DNA of 64,000 bases from an uncultured Lachnospiraceae bacterium (GTDB taxonomy: Bacteria; Bacillota; Clostridia; Lachnospirales; Lachnospiraceae): positions 1-64,000 of the forward strand of contig CALWLY010000018.1 in the NCBI GenBank assembly GCA_944381635.1. Reading direction: 5' to 3'. Shown here piece after piece: positions 25,472 to 34,608 of the stretch (positions are counted from its first letter, which is position 1; every line of letters starts with the position of its first letter). The notes beneath the pieces are model-generated. The model was not told the DNA's origin and made no database searches. It saw nothing but the letters and a program-made list of their open reading frames with translations. A program made the translations under genes and the position numbers.

Positions 25472-25918
25472 ATGTCATTATTAAATACCAAACAGATTAT
25501 GGAAATTATTCCTCACCGTCAGCCGTTTCTGCTGATCGATACGGTGGAGGAGCTGGAGCCCGGAGTTAAGGCAGTTGCCAGAAAATGTGTTACTTATAAC
25601 GAGCCGTTTTTTGCAGGACATTTTCCCGCAGAGCCGGTTATGCCGGGCGTTCTTATTATTGAAGCACTGGCTCAGACCGGAGCGGTGGCAATTCTTTCCA
25701 AACCGGAAAATAAAGGAAAGATCGCTTTTTTTGGCGGAATCAGTCAGGCGAAATTTAAACGGAAAGTTGTGCCGGGGGATGTGCTTACTCTGGAAACTGA
25801 AATCATCAAGGCAAAGGGACCTATTGGCGTGGGCAGTGCAAAAGCTTATGTAGACGGAAAACTTGCCGTATCGGCAGAACTTACCTTCGCTGTAAGTGAT
25901 GCGGAGGGAAGCAAATGA
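25472..25918 (+). CDS. fabZ: 3-hydroxyacyl-ACP dehydratase
   Basis: Hot-dog fold enzyme, 148 residues, removing water from 3-hydroxyacyl-ACP. Catalytic His50 in [12 protein letters not shown] and Glu64 in [25 protein letters not shown] is typical of FabZ. Its last 4 nt overlap the fabH start (ATGA). Confidence 0.96.
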   Translation: MSLLNTKQIMEIIPHRQPFLLIDTVEELEPGVKAVARKCVTYNEPFFAGHFPAEPVMPGVLIIEALAQTGAVAILSKPENKGKIAFFGGISQAKFKRKVVPGDVLTLETEIIKAKGPIGVGSAKAYVDGKLAVSAELTFAVSDAEGSK

Positions 25919-26877
25919 CAGTTAGAATAATAGGAACCGGAAGCTGCCTTCCCGCCCAGGTAGTAACCAATGACGATTTGGCACAGTTTGTGGATACCTC
26001 GGACGAATGGATTAAGAGCCGTACCGGCATCCGGGAAAGAAGAGTGGCAAAAGAAGAAACCACAGCAGGAATGTGTATAGAAGCTGCTAAAAAGGCTATG
26101 GAAGAGGCGGGAGTTTCTGCAGAGGAAATCGACCTGATCATAGTCGGAACCATCACTGGGGATTATGTGACGCCATCTACCGCCTGCCAGATACAGGCAG
26201 GAATTCATGCGGTCAATGCCACTGCGTTTGACATCAGTGCCGCATGTTCAGGTTTCCTGTTTGCATTAAATACTGCCCATGCTTTTATACAGACGGGAAA
26301 ATACCGCACGGCTCTGATACTGGGAGCGGAAACTCTTTCCAGAATTGTAGACTGGAAGGACAGAAGCACCTGTGTATTATTCGGCGACGGTGCAGGAGCG
26401 GCCGTAGTTCGGGCGGAGGAAACCGGACTGATCGCCTACGATCAGGGAAGCGACGGGGCAAGAGGAATGTGTCTGGCATGTCCGGGACGGGAAAACAACA
26501 ATATTCTTGTAGAAGGCAAGAAAGAACTTGGCTATGTGTCCATGGACGGACAGGAGGTTTACAAGTTTGCGGTAAGCACCGTGCCGGCTTCCATCCAAAA
26601 GGTTTTAGATGAGGCAGGCTGCAGTGCCGACGATATCAAGTATTTTGTTCTTCATCAGGCAAACTTAAGAATTCTTCAGTCTGTGTCCAAAAGACTTCAT
26701 GTGCCTATGGAAAGATTTCCGGTGGCAATCGACCACTATGCCAACATATCGGCGGGAACTGTGCCGATTCTTTTAGATGAGATGAATCGGAAGGGAATGC
26801 TTGAAAGAGGAGACAAGATTATTCTCTCCGGCTTTGGAGCAGGACTTACATGGGGAACCGCTCTTTTAGAGTGGTAA
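25915..26877 (+). CDS. fabH: Beta-ketoacyl-ACP synthase III
   Basis: First condensation of fatty-acid synthesis, acetyl-CoA with malonyl-ACP. 320 residues. Catalytic Cys111 in [14 protein letters not shown], His in [11 protein letters not shown] and Asn in [11 protein letters not shown]. It is the last gene of the cluster; in many Firmicutes fabH comes first and is followed by fabK, fabD, fabG and acc genes, none of which are here. Confidence 0.96.
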   Translation: MTVRIIGTGSCLPAQVVTNDDLAQFVDTSDEWIKSRTGIRERRVAKEETTAGMCIEAAKKAMEEAGVSAEEIDLIIVGTITGDYVTPSTACQIQAGIHAVNATAFDISAACSGFLFALNTAHAFIQTGKYRTALILGAETLSRIVDWKDRSTCVLFGDGAGAAVVRAEETGLIAYDQGSDGARGMCLACPGRENNNILVEGKKELGYVSMDGQEVYKFAVSTVPASIQKVLDEAGCSADDIKYFVLHQANLRILQSVSKRLHVPMERFPVAIDHYANISAGTVPILLDEMNRKGMLERGDKIILSGFGAGLTWGTALLEW

Positions 26878-26902
26878 AATAATCAGTAATGAAACAGCAG
26901 GC

Positions 26903-27017
26903 GCCCTGAAAGCAAAGGAAGCGGTGTCCGGCATACTATATTTGCTGCAAAACAGCGGCTGTTTGTAAAATATAGTGTGACAGACTTAACGTTTCGGGCT
27001 TTCAGGGCCCTTTTTTT
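26903..27017 (+). terminator. Large multi-stem terminator after fabH
   Basis: The outer stem GCCCTGAAAGC (26903-26913) pairs with GCTTTCAGGGC (26998-27008) and is followed by seven T. Inside are ACTATATTT against AAATATAGT and GCTG against CAGC. A 115-nt structure is unusual for a plain terminator. Confidence 0.72.
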
Positions 27018-27078
27018 GTGCTTTCAGGCGAGGAATGTTCGCCGGCATACAGGGAAAAACGGCTAGAAAACAAATGGT

Positions 27079-27133
27079 TTAACATAGATTTAACAAAAAT
27101 GCGGTAATGGATTTAACTTACGGTTTTTATAAT
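27079..27133 (+). promoter_or_regulatory. Pho box and -10 of pstS
   Basis: TTAACA (27079), 5 nt, TTAACA (27090), then TTAACT (27113), spaced in near multiples of a helix turn as in PhoP direct-repeat boxes of Bacillus, followed by TATAAT (27128-27133). No -35 hexamer is visible, as expected of an activator-dependent promoter. The cognate regulator pair is encoded at the end of the cluster. Confidence 0.75.
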
Positions 27134-27203
27134 AACCCCTGTAAGAACGAAAGAAAAATACAAATGCATAGAAAAGATGCAAAGAAAAGAAGGAGAGTAT
27201 TTC

Positions 27204-28145
27204 ATGAAAAAGTTATCTTGTTTGTTACTTGCAGGAATTTTAACCTTTGGTCTGGCAGCATGCGGAAACTCTGCAGCTGAGACTACAACAGCATCCAGCC
27301 AGGCAGCTGAGGCAACAACAGCAGAAAGCACAGCGGCAGCTGAAACTACAGCAGCTGAGACTACAGCGGCAGAAAGCAGCGAGGCAGCTGAAGCAGAAGT
27401 TACAGATCTGTCCGGAAGTGTTACTATGTCAGGTTCCACTTCTATGGAAAAACTGGCAAACGCAGCAGCAGAAAGCTTTATGGCAAAATATCCGGATGTT
27501 ACAGTGACAGCAGAATTCACCGGTTCTTCCGCAGGTATCGAAGCTGTTCAGGCAGGAAGTGTTGATATCGGAAATGCATCCAGAGCTTTAAAAGATTCTG
27601 AAAAAGAAGCTGGCATCGTAGAAAACATTGTAGCAATCGACGGTATCGCAGTAGTAACAGATCCGGCAAACACAGTAGCAGATCTGACAAAAGATCAGCT
27701 GGTTTCCATCTACACAGGTGAAACCAACAACTGGAGTGAACTGGGCGGCGCTGATCAGCCGATCGTAGTAGTAGGAAGAGAAGCTGGTTCCGGTACAAGA
27801 AGCGCATTTGAAGAAATTCTTGAAGTAGAAGATGCATGCGCTTACGCAAACGAACTGGATTCCACAGGTGCAGTTATGGCAAAAGTTGCTTCCACACCTG
27901 GTGCAATCGGATATGTTTCTCTGGACGTTATCGATGATACTGTAAGCGTAAAAACACTGGATGGTGTAGAACCTACAGAAGAAAACATCAAAGCAGGCAA
28001 CTACTTCCTGTCCAGACCTTTCGTAATGGCAACCAACGGTGAAATTTCTGAACAGAGACCGGAAGTACAGGAGTTCTTCAACTGGCTGCAGTCTGACGAA
28101 GGAAAAGAACTGGTTAAAACAGTTGGTCTGATCACTGTAGACTGA
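27204..28145 (+). CDS. pstS: Phosphate-binding lipoprotein PstS
   Basis: High-affinity phosphate receptor, 313 residues. Lipobox LAAC with Cys20, a 40-residue Thr/Ala/Glu-rich linker, then the binding domain with VTMSGSTSMEKLANAAAE, DIGNASRALKDSE, IYTGETNNWSELGG and VGREAGSGTRSAFEEI (phosphate-contact loop). AAGGAG lies 8 nt before ATG 27204; an ATG at 27177 lacks a site. Codons are biased as in highly expressed genes. A hairpin at 28229-28260 separates it from pstC. Confidence 0.95.
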   Translation: MKKLSCLLLAGILTFGLAACGNSAAETTTASSQAAEATTAESTAAAETTAAETTAAESSEAAEAEVTDLSGSVTMSGSTSMEKLANAAAESFMAKYPDVTVTAEFTGSSAGIEAVQAGSVDIGNASRALKDSEKEAGIVENIVAIDGIAVVTDPANTVADLTKDQLVSIYTGETNNWSELGGADQPIVVVGREAGSGTRSAFEEILEVEDACAYANELDSTGAVMAKVASTPGAIGYVSLDVIDDTVSVKTLDGVEPTEENIKAGNYFLSRPFVMATNGEISEQRPEVQEFFNWLQSDEGKELVKTVGLITVD

Positions 28146-28228
28146 TTTCAGTAAAGTTATTTAACAGGGTTTGGGGATGAAAGAGCCGCCCATGCGGACA
28201 AAAAAGAGGAAATGATGACAAACGTTAT

Positions 28229-28260
28229 AAGGAAAGTTCCTGATAGGGGCTTTCCTTATG
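28229..28260 (+). other. Hairpin between pstS and pstC
   Basis: ATAAGGAAAG pairs with CTTTCCTTAT; no U-tract. It probably shields the 3' end of the pstS message so that binding protein exceeds permease. Confidence 0.5.
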
Positions 28261-28312
28261 GCGGTACATGGAAATCAAATCTAAGGTGATTTGCCAGGAG
28301 GTTGTGAAACAA

Positions 28313-29242
28313 ATGCAGAAGAATACAATTTTGGGAGGGAAAAAAGCCAGATCAGCGGTGGAAAGAAGTGCGGAAGTAATATTTACCATCTGTGCTTTTT
28401 TTGCGGTGCTGGCAGTTTTCTCCATTACCATATATATGTTTGTAAATGGTCTGCCTGCCCTTGGACAGGTAGGGGTTTTGGAACTGTTGTTTGGCACAGT
28501 CTGGAAACCTACGGCGGCTGACCCTTCCTATGGAATTTTATACATTATTTTGACATCCATCGTGGGAACCAGTCTTGCGATCATACTGGGAGTGCCCATC
28601 GGTGTGCTGACAGCCATTTTTCTGGCGGAGACAGCGCCCAAAAAAGTTTCAGCAGTTATCAGACCTGCGGTAGAACTTCTGGCGGGAATTCCGTCGGTTA
28701 TTTACGGACTTCTGGGAATTCTGATTCTCTGTCCGCTTATGTATGAACTGGAACAGTTTATTTTCAAAAATTCCGAAACTCATCAGTACACCGGGGGAGC
28801 CAATCTGATTTCAGCGGTTCTGGTACTGGCAATTATGATTCTTCCCACTGTGATCAATATCAGTGAATCTGCACTCAGAGCAGTTCCTCAAAACTTAAGA
28901 GCAGCTTCTCTTGCCATGGGAGCAAGCAAGATTCAGACTATTTTTAAGGTAGTGCTTCCTGCAGCAAAGTCAGGTATCGTGACAGCGGTAGTTCTGGGAG
29001 TGGGAAGAGCTATCGGTGAAGCTATGGCAATCAGCCTGGTATCCGGAAGCAGCGTAAATGCACCTCTTCCGTTTAACTCCGTGCGTTTCCTTACCACAGC
29101 TATTGTAAGCGAAATGGGATATGCTGCGGATTTGCACAGACAGGTTCTGTTTACTATCGGACTGGTACTGTTTGTGTTCATTATGGTGATCAATCTGGTA
29201 CTGACCAGAATATTGAAGGGAGGATCCGCACGTGAAAAATAG
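28313..29242 (+). CDS. pstC: Phosphate ABC transporter permease PstC
   Basis: 309 residues, six predicted membrane segments. Contains the PstC stretch LLFGTVWKPTAADPSYGI and the ABC-permease EAA-like loop VPQNLRAASLAMGASKIQT. AGGAGGT lies 10 nt before ATG 28313; an ATG at 28268 has no site. Overlaps pstA by 11 nt. Confidence 0.94.
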   Translation: MQKNTILGGKKARSAVERSAEVIFTICAFFAVLAVFSITIYMFVNGLPALGQVGVLELLFGTVWKPTAADPSYGILYIILTSIVGTSLAIILGVPIGVLTAIFLAETAPKKVSAVIRPAVELLAGIPSVIYGLLGILILCPLMYELEQFIFKNSETHQYTGGANLISAVLVLAIMILPTVINISESALRAVPQNLRAASLAMGASKIQTIFKVVLPAAKSGIVTAVVLGVGRAIGEAMAISLVSGSSVNAPLPFNSVRFLTTAIVSEMGYAADLHRQVLFTIGLVLFVFIMVINLVLTRILKGGSAREK

Positions 29243-30101
29243 TATTTGCCAGAAAAAGATAAGGGTGTCGGATTACATACTTCACGGACTGATTATCGTA
29301 TCTGCCGCTGTAACTACCCTGCTTTTGGTGGGAATCATGTGTTATGTATTTGTGCGGGGCGTAGGCCAGGTAAACTGGCAGTTTTTGACAACAGTGCCCA
29401 GTACCATAAAAGGAACTTTCGGTATTGCCGGAAATATTGTAAATACTCTCTATATTATAGTTATCACTCTTCTGATCGCCACTCCGATCGGCGTGGGAAG
29501 TGCCATTTATCTGAATGAATATGCAAAGCCGGGAAAACTGGTGCGTCTTATTGAGTTTACGACAGAGACTCTTTCCGGTATTCCTTCCATTCTGTTTGGT
29601 TTGTTTGGTATGGTGTTTTTCGGAAGAACACTCCATCTGGATTATTCCATACTGACAGGTTCTTTGACACTGACTCTTATGATCCTGCCTCTGATTACAA
29701 GAAATACCCAGGAGGCGTTAAAGACTGTGCCGGATTCCTACAGAAGCGGTGCGCTGGGAATAGGAGCTACCAAATGGTATATGATAAGAACAATTCTGCT
29801 TCCTTCCGCTATGCCCGGAATCATCACCGGCATTATTCTGGCAATAGGAAGAATTGTAGGTGAATCTGCAGCCCTTCTCTTCACAGCGGGAAGCGGTTAT
29901 CTTCTGCCCAAGGACGGCCTGGGATATTTGGAGAAAATCATGGAATCCGGAGGAACCATGACCATTCAGCTTTATTTAAGTATGTCCAAGGCACAGTATG
30001 ATGTGGCATTCGGAATAGCTCTGGTACTTTTGGTCATTGTGCTTGTCATCAATATTTTGACCAGATTTCTTTCCAGAAAGTTTGATGTAAACAGAATTTA
30101 A
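29232..30101 (+). CDS. pstA: Phosphate ABC transporter permease PstA
   Basis: 289 residues, six predicted membrane segments; [19 protein letters not shown] and [20 protein letters not shown] (coupling loop) fit PstA. It starts with GTG 29232, placed about 8 nt after AAGGGAGGA inside the end of pstC. Confidence 0.94.
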   Translation: MKNSICQKKIRVSDYILHGLIIVSAAVTTLLLVGIMCYVFVRGVGQVNWQFLTTVPSTIKGTFGIAGNIVNTLYIIVITLLIATPIGVGSAIYLNEYAKPGKLVRLIEFTTETLSGIPSILFGLFGMVFFGRTLHLDYSILTGSLTLTLMILPLITRNTQEALKTVPDSYRSGALGIGATKWYMIRTILLPSAMPGIITGIILAIGRIVGESAALLFTAGSGYLLPKDGLGYLEKIMESGGTMTIQLYLSMSKAQYDVAFGIALVLLVIVLVINILTRFLSRKFDVNRI

Positions 30102-30118
30102 TTCGTATGGAGGCTTTC

Positions 30119-30877
30119 ATGAGCGATATCAGAATAAGTACAAAAGATTTGAATTTATATTATGGAACAAACCATGCTCTCAAAAATGTCAGCATGGAAA
30201 TGAAAGACGGGGCGATTACCGCCTTTATCGGACCGTCCGGATGCGGAAAATCTACTTTTTTAAAGACCTTAAACCGCATGAACGACCTGGTGGACGGAGT
30301 AAAAATAACAGGGGAAGTAAAAATTGACGGGGAAGATATCTATGCACCGGAAGTGGATGTAACGCTGCTTCGTAAAAAAGCCGGCATGGTTTTCCAGCAG
30401 CCCAATCCGTTTCCCATGAGCATTTATGACAATATTGCCTATGGTCCCAGAATCCATGGCATTAAAAATAAAGTAAAGCTGGACGAAATCGTGGAAACCA
30501 GTCTCAGAAATGCAGCAATTTTTGATGAGGTAAAAGACAGACTCAAAAAATCTGCGCTGGGTCTTTCCGGAGGTCAGCAGCAGCGTCTGTGTATTGCCAG
30601 AGCGTTGGCTGTGGAACCGGAAATTCTTCTTATGGATGAGCCCACCTCCGCGCTGGACCCTATTTCCACAATGAAAATTGAGGATTTGATGTCCGAACTG
30701 AAAAAGAAATATACGGTTGTTATCGTTACTCACAACATGCAGCAGGCAGCCAGAATTTCAGACGATATTGCATTCTTCCTTCACGGGGAAATGGTAGAAT
30801 TTGGAAATACCAAAGATATTTTCAGTAAACCTACCGACAAACGTACCGAAGATTACATAACAGGACGTTTTGGCTGA
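30119..30877 (+). CDS. pstB: Phosphate ABC transporter ATPase PstB
   Basis: 252 residues. Walker [10 protein letters not shown], signature [17 protein letters not shown], Walker [14 protein letters not shown], and the PstB stretch [21 protein letters not shown] 30119 has GGAGG 6 nt upstream; an earlier in-frame ATG at 30107 overlaps that site. Confidence 0.96.
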   Translation: MSDIRISTKDLNLYYGTNHALKNVSMEMKDGAITAFIGPSGCGKSTFLKTLNRMNDLVDGVKITGEVKIDGEDIYAPEVDVTLLRKKAGMVFQQPNPFPMSIYDNIAYGPRIHGIKNKVKLDEIVETSLRNAAIFDEVKDRLKKSALGLSGGQQQRLCIARALAVEPEILLMDEPTSALDPISTMKIEDLMSELKKKYTVVIVTHNMQQAARISDDIAFFLHGEMVEFGNTKDIFSKPTDKRTEDYITGRFG

Positions 30878-31066
30878 AAAGAGAATAAGAAAAAGCAATG
30901 GAAAAAGAGGAACGTATTGTTTATACTGAAGATATCTGTAAGGATATCAGGTAAGAGGGCGGCACGGAGCAGATACTCTGTCCCGGTGGGGATGCTTTAA
31001 ACCGGAAGCCATACCCACATACGTAAATTATGATTAGTAAGCGGGAAAGCGAGGGCATAAAAAAGA

Positions 31067-31726
31067 ATGAGAAATTATTTTGACAGGCAGCTTGGCACGC
31101 TGCATGTAGAACTGATTAAAATGGGAAGTCTGTGCGAAGAGGCCATTACTCTCTCCACACAGGCGCTGAACGAAAAAGACCGTACTCTCAGAGAAAAGGT
31201 TTTTCTGACAGACTCCGAGATTGACCAGAAGGAAAGGGAGATCGAAGATCTGTGCATGCGTCTTCTGCTTCAGCAGCAGCCGGTAGCGGGAGATTTAAGA
31301 ACGGTATCTGCGGCGATGAAGATGATATCAGACATGGAAAGAATTGGAGACCAGGCAGCAGATATCGCCGAACTTTCCAGATATATCGTTCCCTACGAAT
31401 CCAAAAATAAGAAAACTTTGCTGAAGATGGCAGAAGCAGCCGTACATATGGTAACCGAGAGCGTCAATGCTTTCGTAAAAAATGATCAGGATCTGGCACA
31501 GAAAGTCATCAACGATGACGATGCTGTGGACCAGCTTTTTGAAGATGTGAAAAAAGAACTGATGAATCAGATTCAGGCAGGGGAAGTGGATGCTGGACTC
31601 TCTCTGGATCTGCTGATGGTAGCAAAATATCTGGAGCGTATTGCAGATCATGCGGTAAACATTGCCGAGTGGGTCATTTATTCCATTACAGGCGTACATA
31701 TCAGCAATGAACATCGTTTCCTGTAA
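31067..31726 (+). CDS. phoU: Phosphate transport regulator PhoU
   Basis: 219 residues, two three-helix PhoU repeats with the metal-site motifs EREIEDLCMRLLLQQQPVAGDLR and DMERIGDQAADIAE in the first, and YLERIADHAVNIAEW in the second. It links Pst activity to the PhoR sensor and keeps the regulon off when phosphate is ample. A 189-nt gap after pstB holds no gene. GAGGG lies about 12 nt before the ATG. Confidence 0.93.
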   Translation: MRNYFDRQLGTLHVELIKMGSLCEEAITLSTQALNEKDRTLREKVFLTDSEIDQKEREIEDLCMRLLLQQQPVAGDLRTVSAAMKMISDMERIGDQAADIAELSRYIVPYESKNKKTLLKMAEAAVHMVTESVNAFVKNDQDLAQKVINDDDAVDQLFEDVKKELMNQIQAGEVDAGLSLDLLMVAKYLERIADHAVNIAEWVIYSITGVHISNEHRFL

Positions 31727-31760
31727 GGGACGAATCTGCAGGCGTAAGGAGTGAGAGATA

Positions 31761-32453
31761 TTGATTTATTTGGTAGAAGATGATACCAACATCAGAGAAC
31801 TGGTTTTATATACACTGCATACACAGGGGATGGAAGCGGAAGGATTTTCCAGACCTTCTCTGTTTTGGGAAGCTATGAATAAAAGCAAACCGGACTTGAT
31901 TCTTCTGGACATTATGCTTCCGGAAGAAGACGGACTTTCTATCCTCAAAAAAATACGTTCCGGTGCCATGAGCCGAACGATTCCCGTTATTATGCTGACT
32001 GCAAAGGGAAGCGAATACGATACTGTCTTAGGGCTCGACAGCGGTGCGGACGATTATATTGCAAAACCGTTCCGCATGATGGAGCTGCTTTCAAGAATCA
32101 AGGCGCTTTTAAGAAGAAGTACCGAGATGAACCAGGTTCAGGAATACAGACTGGGGGAAATCCTTGTAGTACCATCGAAGCATCTGGTCCAGGTTTCCGG
32201 AGAAGATGTCGTTCTTACTCTCAAAGAGTTCGAGCTGCTCTGCCTTCTGATGGAATCCAAAGGTCAGGTCCTTACAAGGGCACAGCTTTTAGACAGAATC
32301 TGGGGCTATGAGTTTGACGGGGAAAGCCGGACGGTAGATGTTCATGTGCGTACGTTGAGACAGAAGCTGAAAGATGCGGGAAAATATATTGAGACCGTCA
32401 GAGGAATCGGTTATAAGATCGGAAAAGAAGATACCGCCGTCAGAAATCTGTAA
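31761..32453 (+). CDS. phoP: Phosphate response regulator (PhoB/PhoP type)
   Basis: 230 residues. Receiver domain with acidic pair Asp7-Asp8, phosphorylated Asp50 in LILLDIMLPEEDG and the lysine in YIAKPFRM; OmpR-type winged helix from about 130, with LTLKEFELLCLLMESKGQV and SRTVDVHVRTLRQKL. It starts with TTG 31761, 9 nt after AAGGAG. It lies after phoU and before a PhoR-type kinase, and should bind the repeats before pstS. Confidence 0.9.
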   Translation: MIYLVEDDTNIRELVLYTLHTQGMEAEGFSRPSLFWEAMNKSKPDLILLDIMLPEEDGLSILKKIRSGAMSRTIPVIMLTAKGSEYDTVLGLDSGADDYIAKPFRMMELLSRIKALLRRSTEMNQVQEYRLGEILVVPSKHLVQVSGEDVVLTLKEFELLCLLMESKGQVLTRAQLLDRIWGYEFDGESRTVDVHVRTLRQKLKDAGKYIETVRGIGYKIGKEDTAVRNL

Positions 32454-32468
32454 AAAGGAGAAAATAAA

Positions 32469-34127
32469 ATGACCAGAAAGATATTCCGTTATATTCTTTT
32501 TGTATCTTCCGTGGTACTGGCAGTGGGAATTGCCCTGACTATGGTGGTACAATATCATTATTTTGGAGATCAGCTGGAGGAAGAGCTGGAAAGAGAAGCC
32601 TCTTATCTGGAAGTGGTTGTGAAAAACCAGGGAGTCGAAGGATTAAAAGAGGTGGCAGACAACAGCGAAAGAATTACGCTGATCGATGCAGAAGGTGCGG
32701 TGCTCTACGATAACCGGGCAGATGAGAGTTCCATGGAAAATCATGCGGACAGGGAAGAGTTTGTGGAAGCTAAGAGTCTTGGCAGGGGAAAGGCTGTCAG
32801 ACAATCCGAAACGATGGCGGAAAGGACGATTTACTTTGCAATCAGGCTTGAGAGCGGAGAAATTTTGAGAGTTTCCAGTACCCAGTACAATATCCTGGCG
32901 CTGATCGGCGGTATGGTACAGCCGGTAGTCATTGTTCTGGTGATCATGATCATTCTTGCAGCAGTTTTTGCAGATAAGGTAGCGGCAAGGATCGTGGAGC
33001 CTATCAATAAGCTGGATCTGGAACATCCGGAAGACAATGATAATTCTTACGAAGAGATTACCCCTCTTCTTACAAAAATCCATAAACAGCAAAGACAGAT
33101 CGGACAGCAGCTGGCAGAAGCTGTACACAGACAGGAAGAGTTTCAGGTGATCACAGACAATATGCAGGAAGGTCTTCTGGTGATTGGAAGGCAGACGGAG
33201 CTGCTTTCCTGCAACCGGAGCGCTCTGAAGCTTTTGGGCGTGAAAGAGGCGGAAGAAAAAGACAGTGTGCTGGCTTTAAACCGCAGCGAACCTTTCCGAA
33301 AAAGTGTGGAGGCTGTGCTCAGCGGAAAACATGAGAGCATTATGATGCAGATTCAGGACAGAGTCTGCAGTGTGATTGTCAATCCGGTTTTCCAGGACGG
33401 CAAAGTAACGGGAGGCGTTCTTCTTTTACTGGACGTGACGGAAAAAATGGAAAGAGAACGTCTCAGAAGAGAATTTACAGCCAATGTTTCACATGAACTG
33501 AAAACACCGCTCACATCCATACAGGGCTATGCGGAAATTATGAAAGAGGGAATTGTGGCTTCGGCAGATGTTCCCAAGTTTTCAGAAAAGATTTTCGAAG
33601 AAGCGGGAAGAATGATCACCCTTGTGGAAGACATTCTTAAAATTTCCAGGCTGGATGAAGGGTGCCTTCCTTACGAGGATGAGGATACTGATATTTATGA
33701 ATGTGTGGAAAATGTGTTTGCACACCTGCAGAGCTCAGCGCAGAGGAAAAATGTGGAGCTTTCTCTGACAGGAGAACACTGCCATATCATGACCAAGAAA
33801 ACCATCTTCGAGGAAATGATCTATAACCTTTGTGACAATGGGATCAAATACAACCGCGAAGGCGGAAAACTTTCGGTTTCCATTGATGAGACAGCAGAAA
33901 AGATTGAAGTGAAGGTAGAAGATACCGGCATCGGAATTCCTGCCGGAGATTTGGAAAAAATCTTTGAGCGTTTCTACCGGGTGGATAAGAGCCATTCCAG
34001 AGAAATCGGAGGTACCGGACTGGGACTTTCCATTGTCAAACATGCGGCTGCATGCCTGAATATGAATGTGGATGTAACCAGTCAGGAAGGGACAGGATCT
34101 GTATTTAAAATCCTTATCAAAAAATAG
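32469..34127 (+). CDS. phoR: Phosphate sensor histidine kinase (PhoR type)
   Basis: 552 residues. Membrane segments at 7-27 and 145-167 bracket an extracytoplasmic domain of about 115 residues; then a linker, a PAS domain (about 222-325), and the kinase core with phosphorylated His342 in TANVSHELKTPLTSIQGY, N-box CDNGIKYNREGG, G1 VEDTGIGIP and G2 GGTGLGLSIVKH. It starts 15 nt after the regulator, with AAAAGGAG upstream. Confidence 0.92.
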   Translation: MTRKIFRYILFVSSVVLAVGIALTMVVQYHYFGDQLEEELEREASYLEVVVKNQGVEGLKEVADNSERITLIDAEGAVLYDNRADESSMENHADREEFVEAKSLGRGKAVRQSETMAERTIYFAIRLESGEILRVSSTQYNILALIGGMVQPVVIVLVIMIILAAVFADKVAARIVEPINKLDLEHPEDNDNSYEEITPLLTKIHKQQRQIGQQLAEAVHRQEEFQVITDNMQEGLLVIGRQTELLSCNRSALKLLGVKEAEEKDSVLALNRSEPFRKSVEAVLSGKHESIMMQIQDRVCSVIVNPVFQDGKVTGGVLLLLDVTEKMERERLRREFTANVSHELKTPLTSIQGYAEIMKEGIVASADVPKFSEKIFEEAGRMITLVEDILKISRLDEGCLPYEDEDTDIYECVENVFAHLQSSAQRKNVELSLTGEHCHIMTKKTIFEEMIYNLCDNGIKYNREGGKLSVSIDETAEKIEVKVEDTGIGIPAGDLEKIFERFYRVDKSHSREIGGTGLGLSIVKHAAACLNMNVDVTSQEGTGSVFKILIKK

Positions 34128-34197
34128 CAGAAAAAGAACACAGCTGTACAGAAGCGCATGGGGATGCGTCTGAACATGGAAGCATGTGCGACGGCAT

Positions 34198-34247
34198 GGG
34201 GAATGCTGCAAAATAATCCGGAAGATTTTGCGGCATTCCCTATTTTT
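34198..34247 (+). terminator. Terminator of the pst-pho operon
   Basis: GGGAATGCTGCAAAAT pairs fully (one G-U) with ATTTTGCGGCATTCCC, loop AATCCGGAAG, followed by TATTTTT. Confidence 0.9.
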
Positions 34248-34320
34248 ATGCAATAAAAAATTCCTTTTTCAATCGCATAAAAATCGACACTCGCTGTGGA
34301 TGCGCTGAATATTCCTGCAG
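34247..34320 (+). repeat. Dispersed intergenic repeat, copy B
   Basis: Begins on the terminator U-tract: TATGCAATAAAAAA and TTTTTCAATCGCATA form an imperfect hairpin, then a diverged core CGCTGTGGATGCGC (34292-34305). The copy at 39210 has the same order. The rest of 34128-34608 is AT-rich and holds no gene, only this, the terminator and a promoter. Confidence 0.6.
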
Positions 34321-34523
34321 GTATGAAATTTCTTTCCTTTTTCTCCTGATATCCTGGCAAACAATCAAATAAACGGAAAAAAAGGGGAATTTGAAGAAAA
34401 CAGAGGGAAATATTCAAAATATTTCTGAATTTGAGGATAGTTTTTCGATAAGATTTGTGATATTTACCATTTGGCAGACATGAAAAAAAACGATATACTT
34501 TAGAATAGCGGTTAAAGAGCTTC

Positions 34524-34552
34524 TTGACAAACAGAAAGATTATCTGTAATGT
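34524..34552 (+). promoter_or_regulatory. Putative promoter of the DUF4914 gene
   Basis: TTGACA (34524-34529), 17-nt spacer, TAATGT (34547-34552). The -35 is consensus and the -10 weak. Confidence 0.5.
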
Positions 34553-34608
34553 GTGCTGTATAGTTGTTTATGCGCTAATCAATTAACTTGAGAAAGGGAG
34601 ACGCCCGT

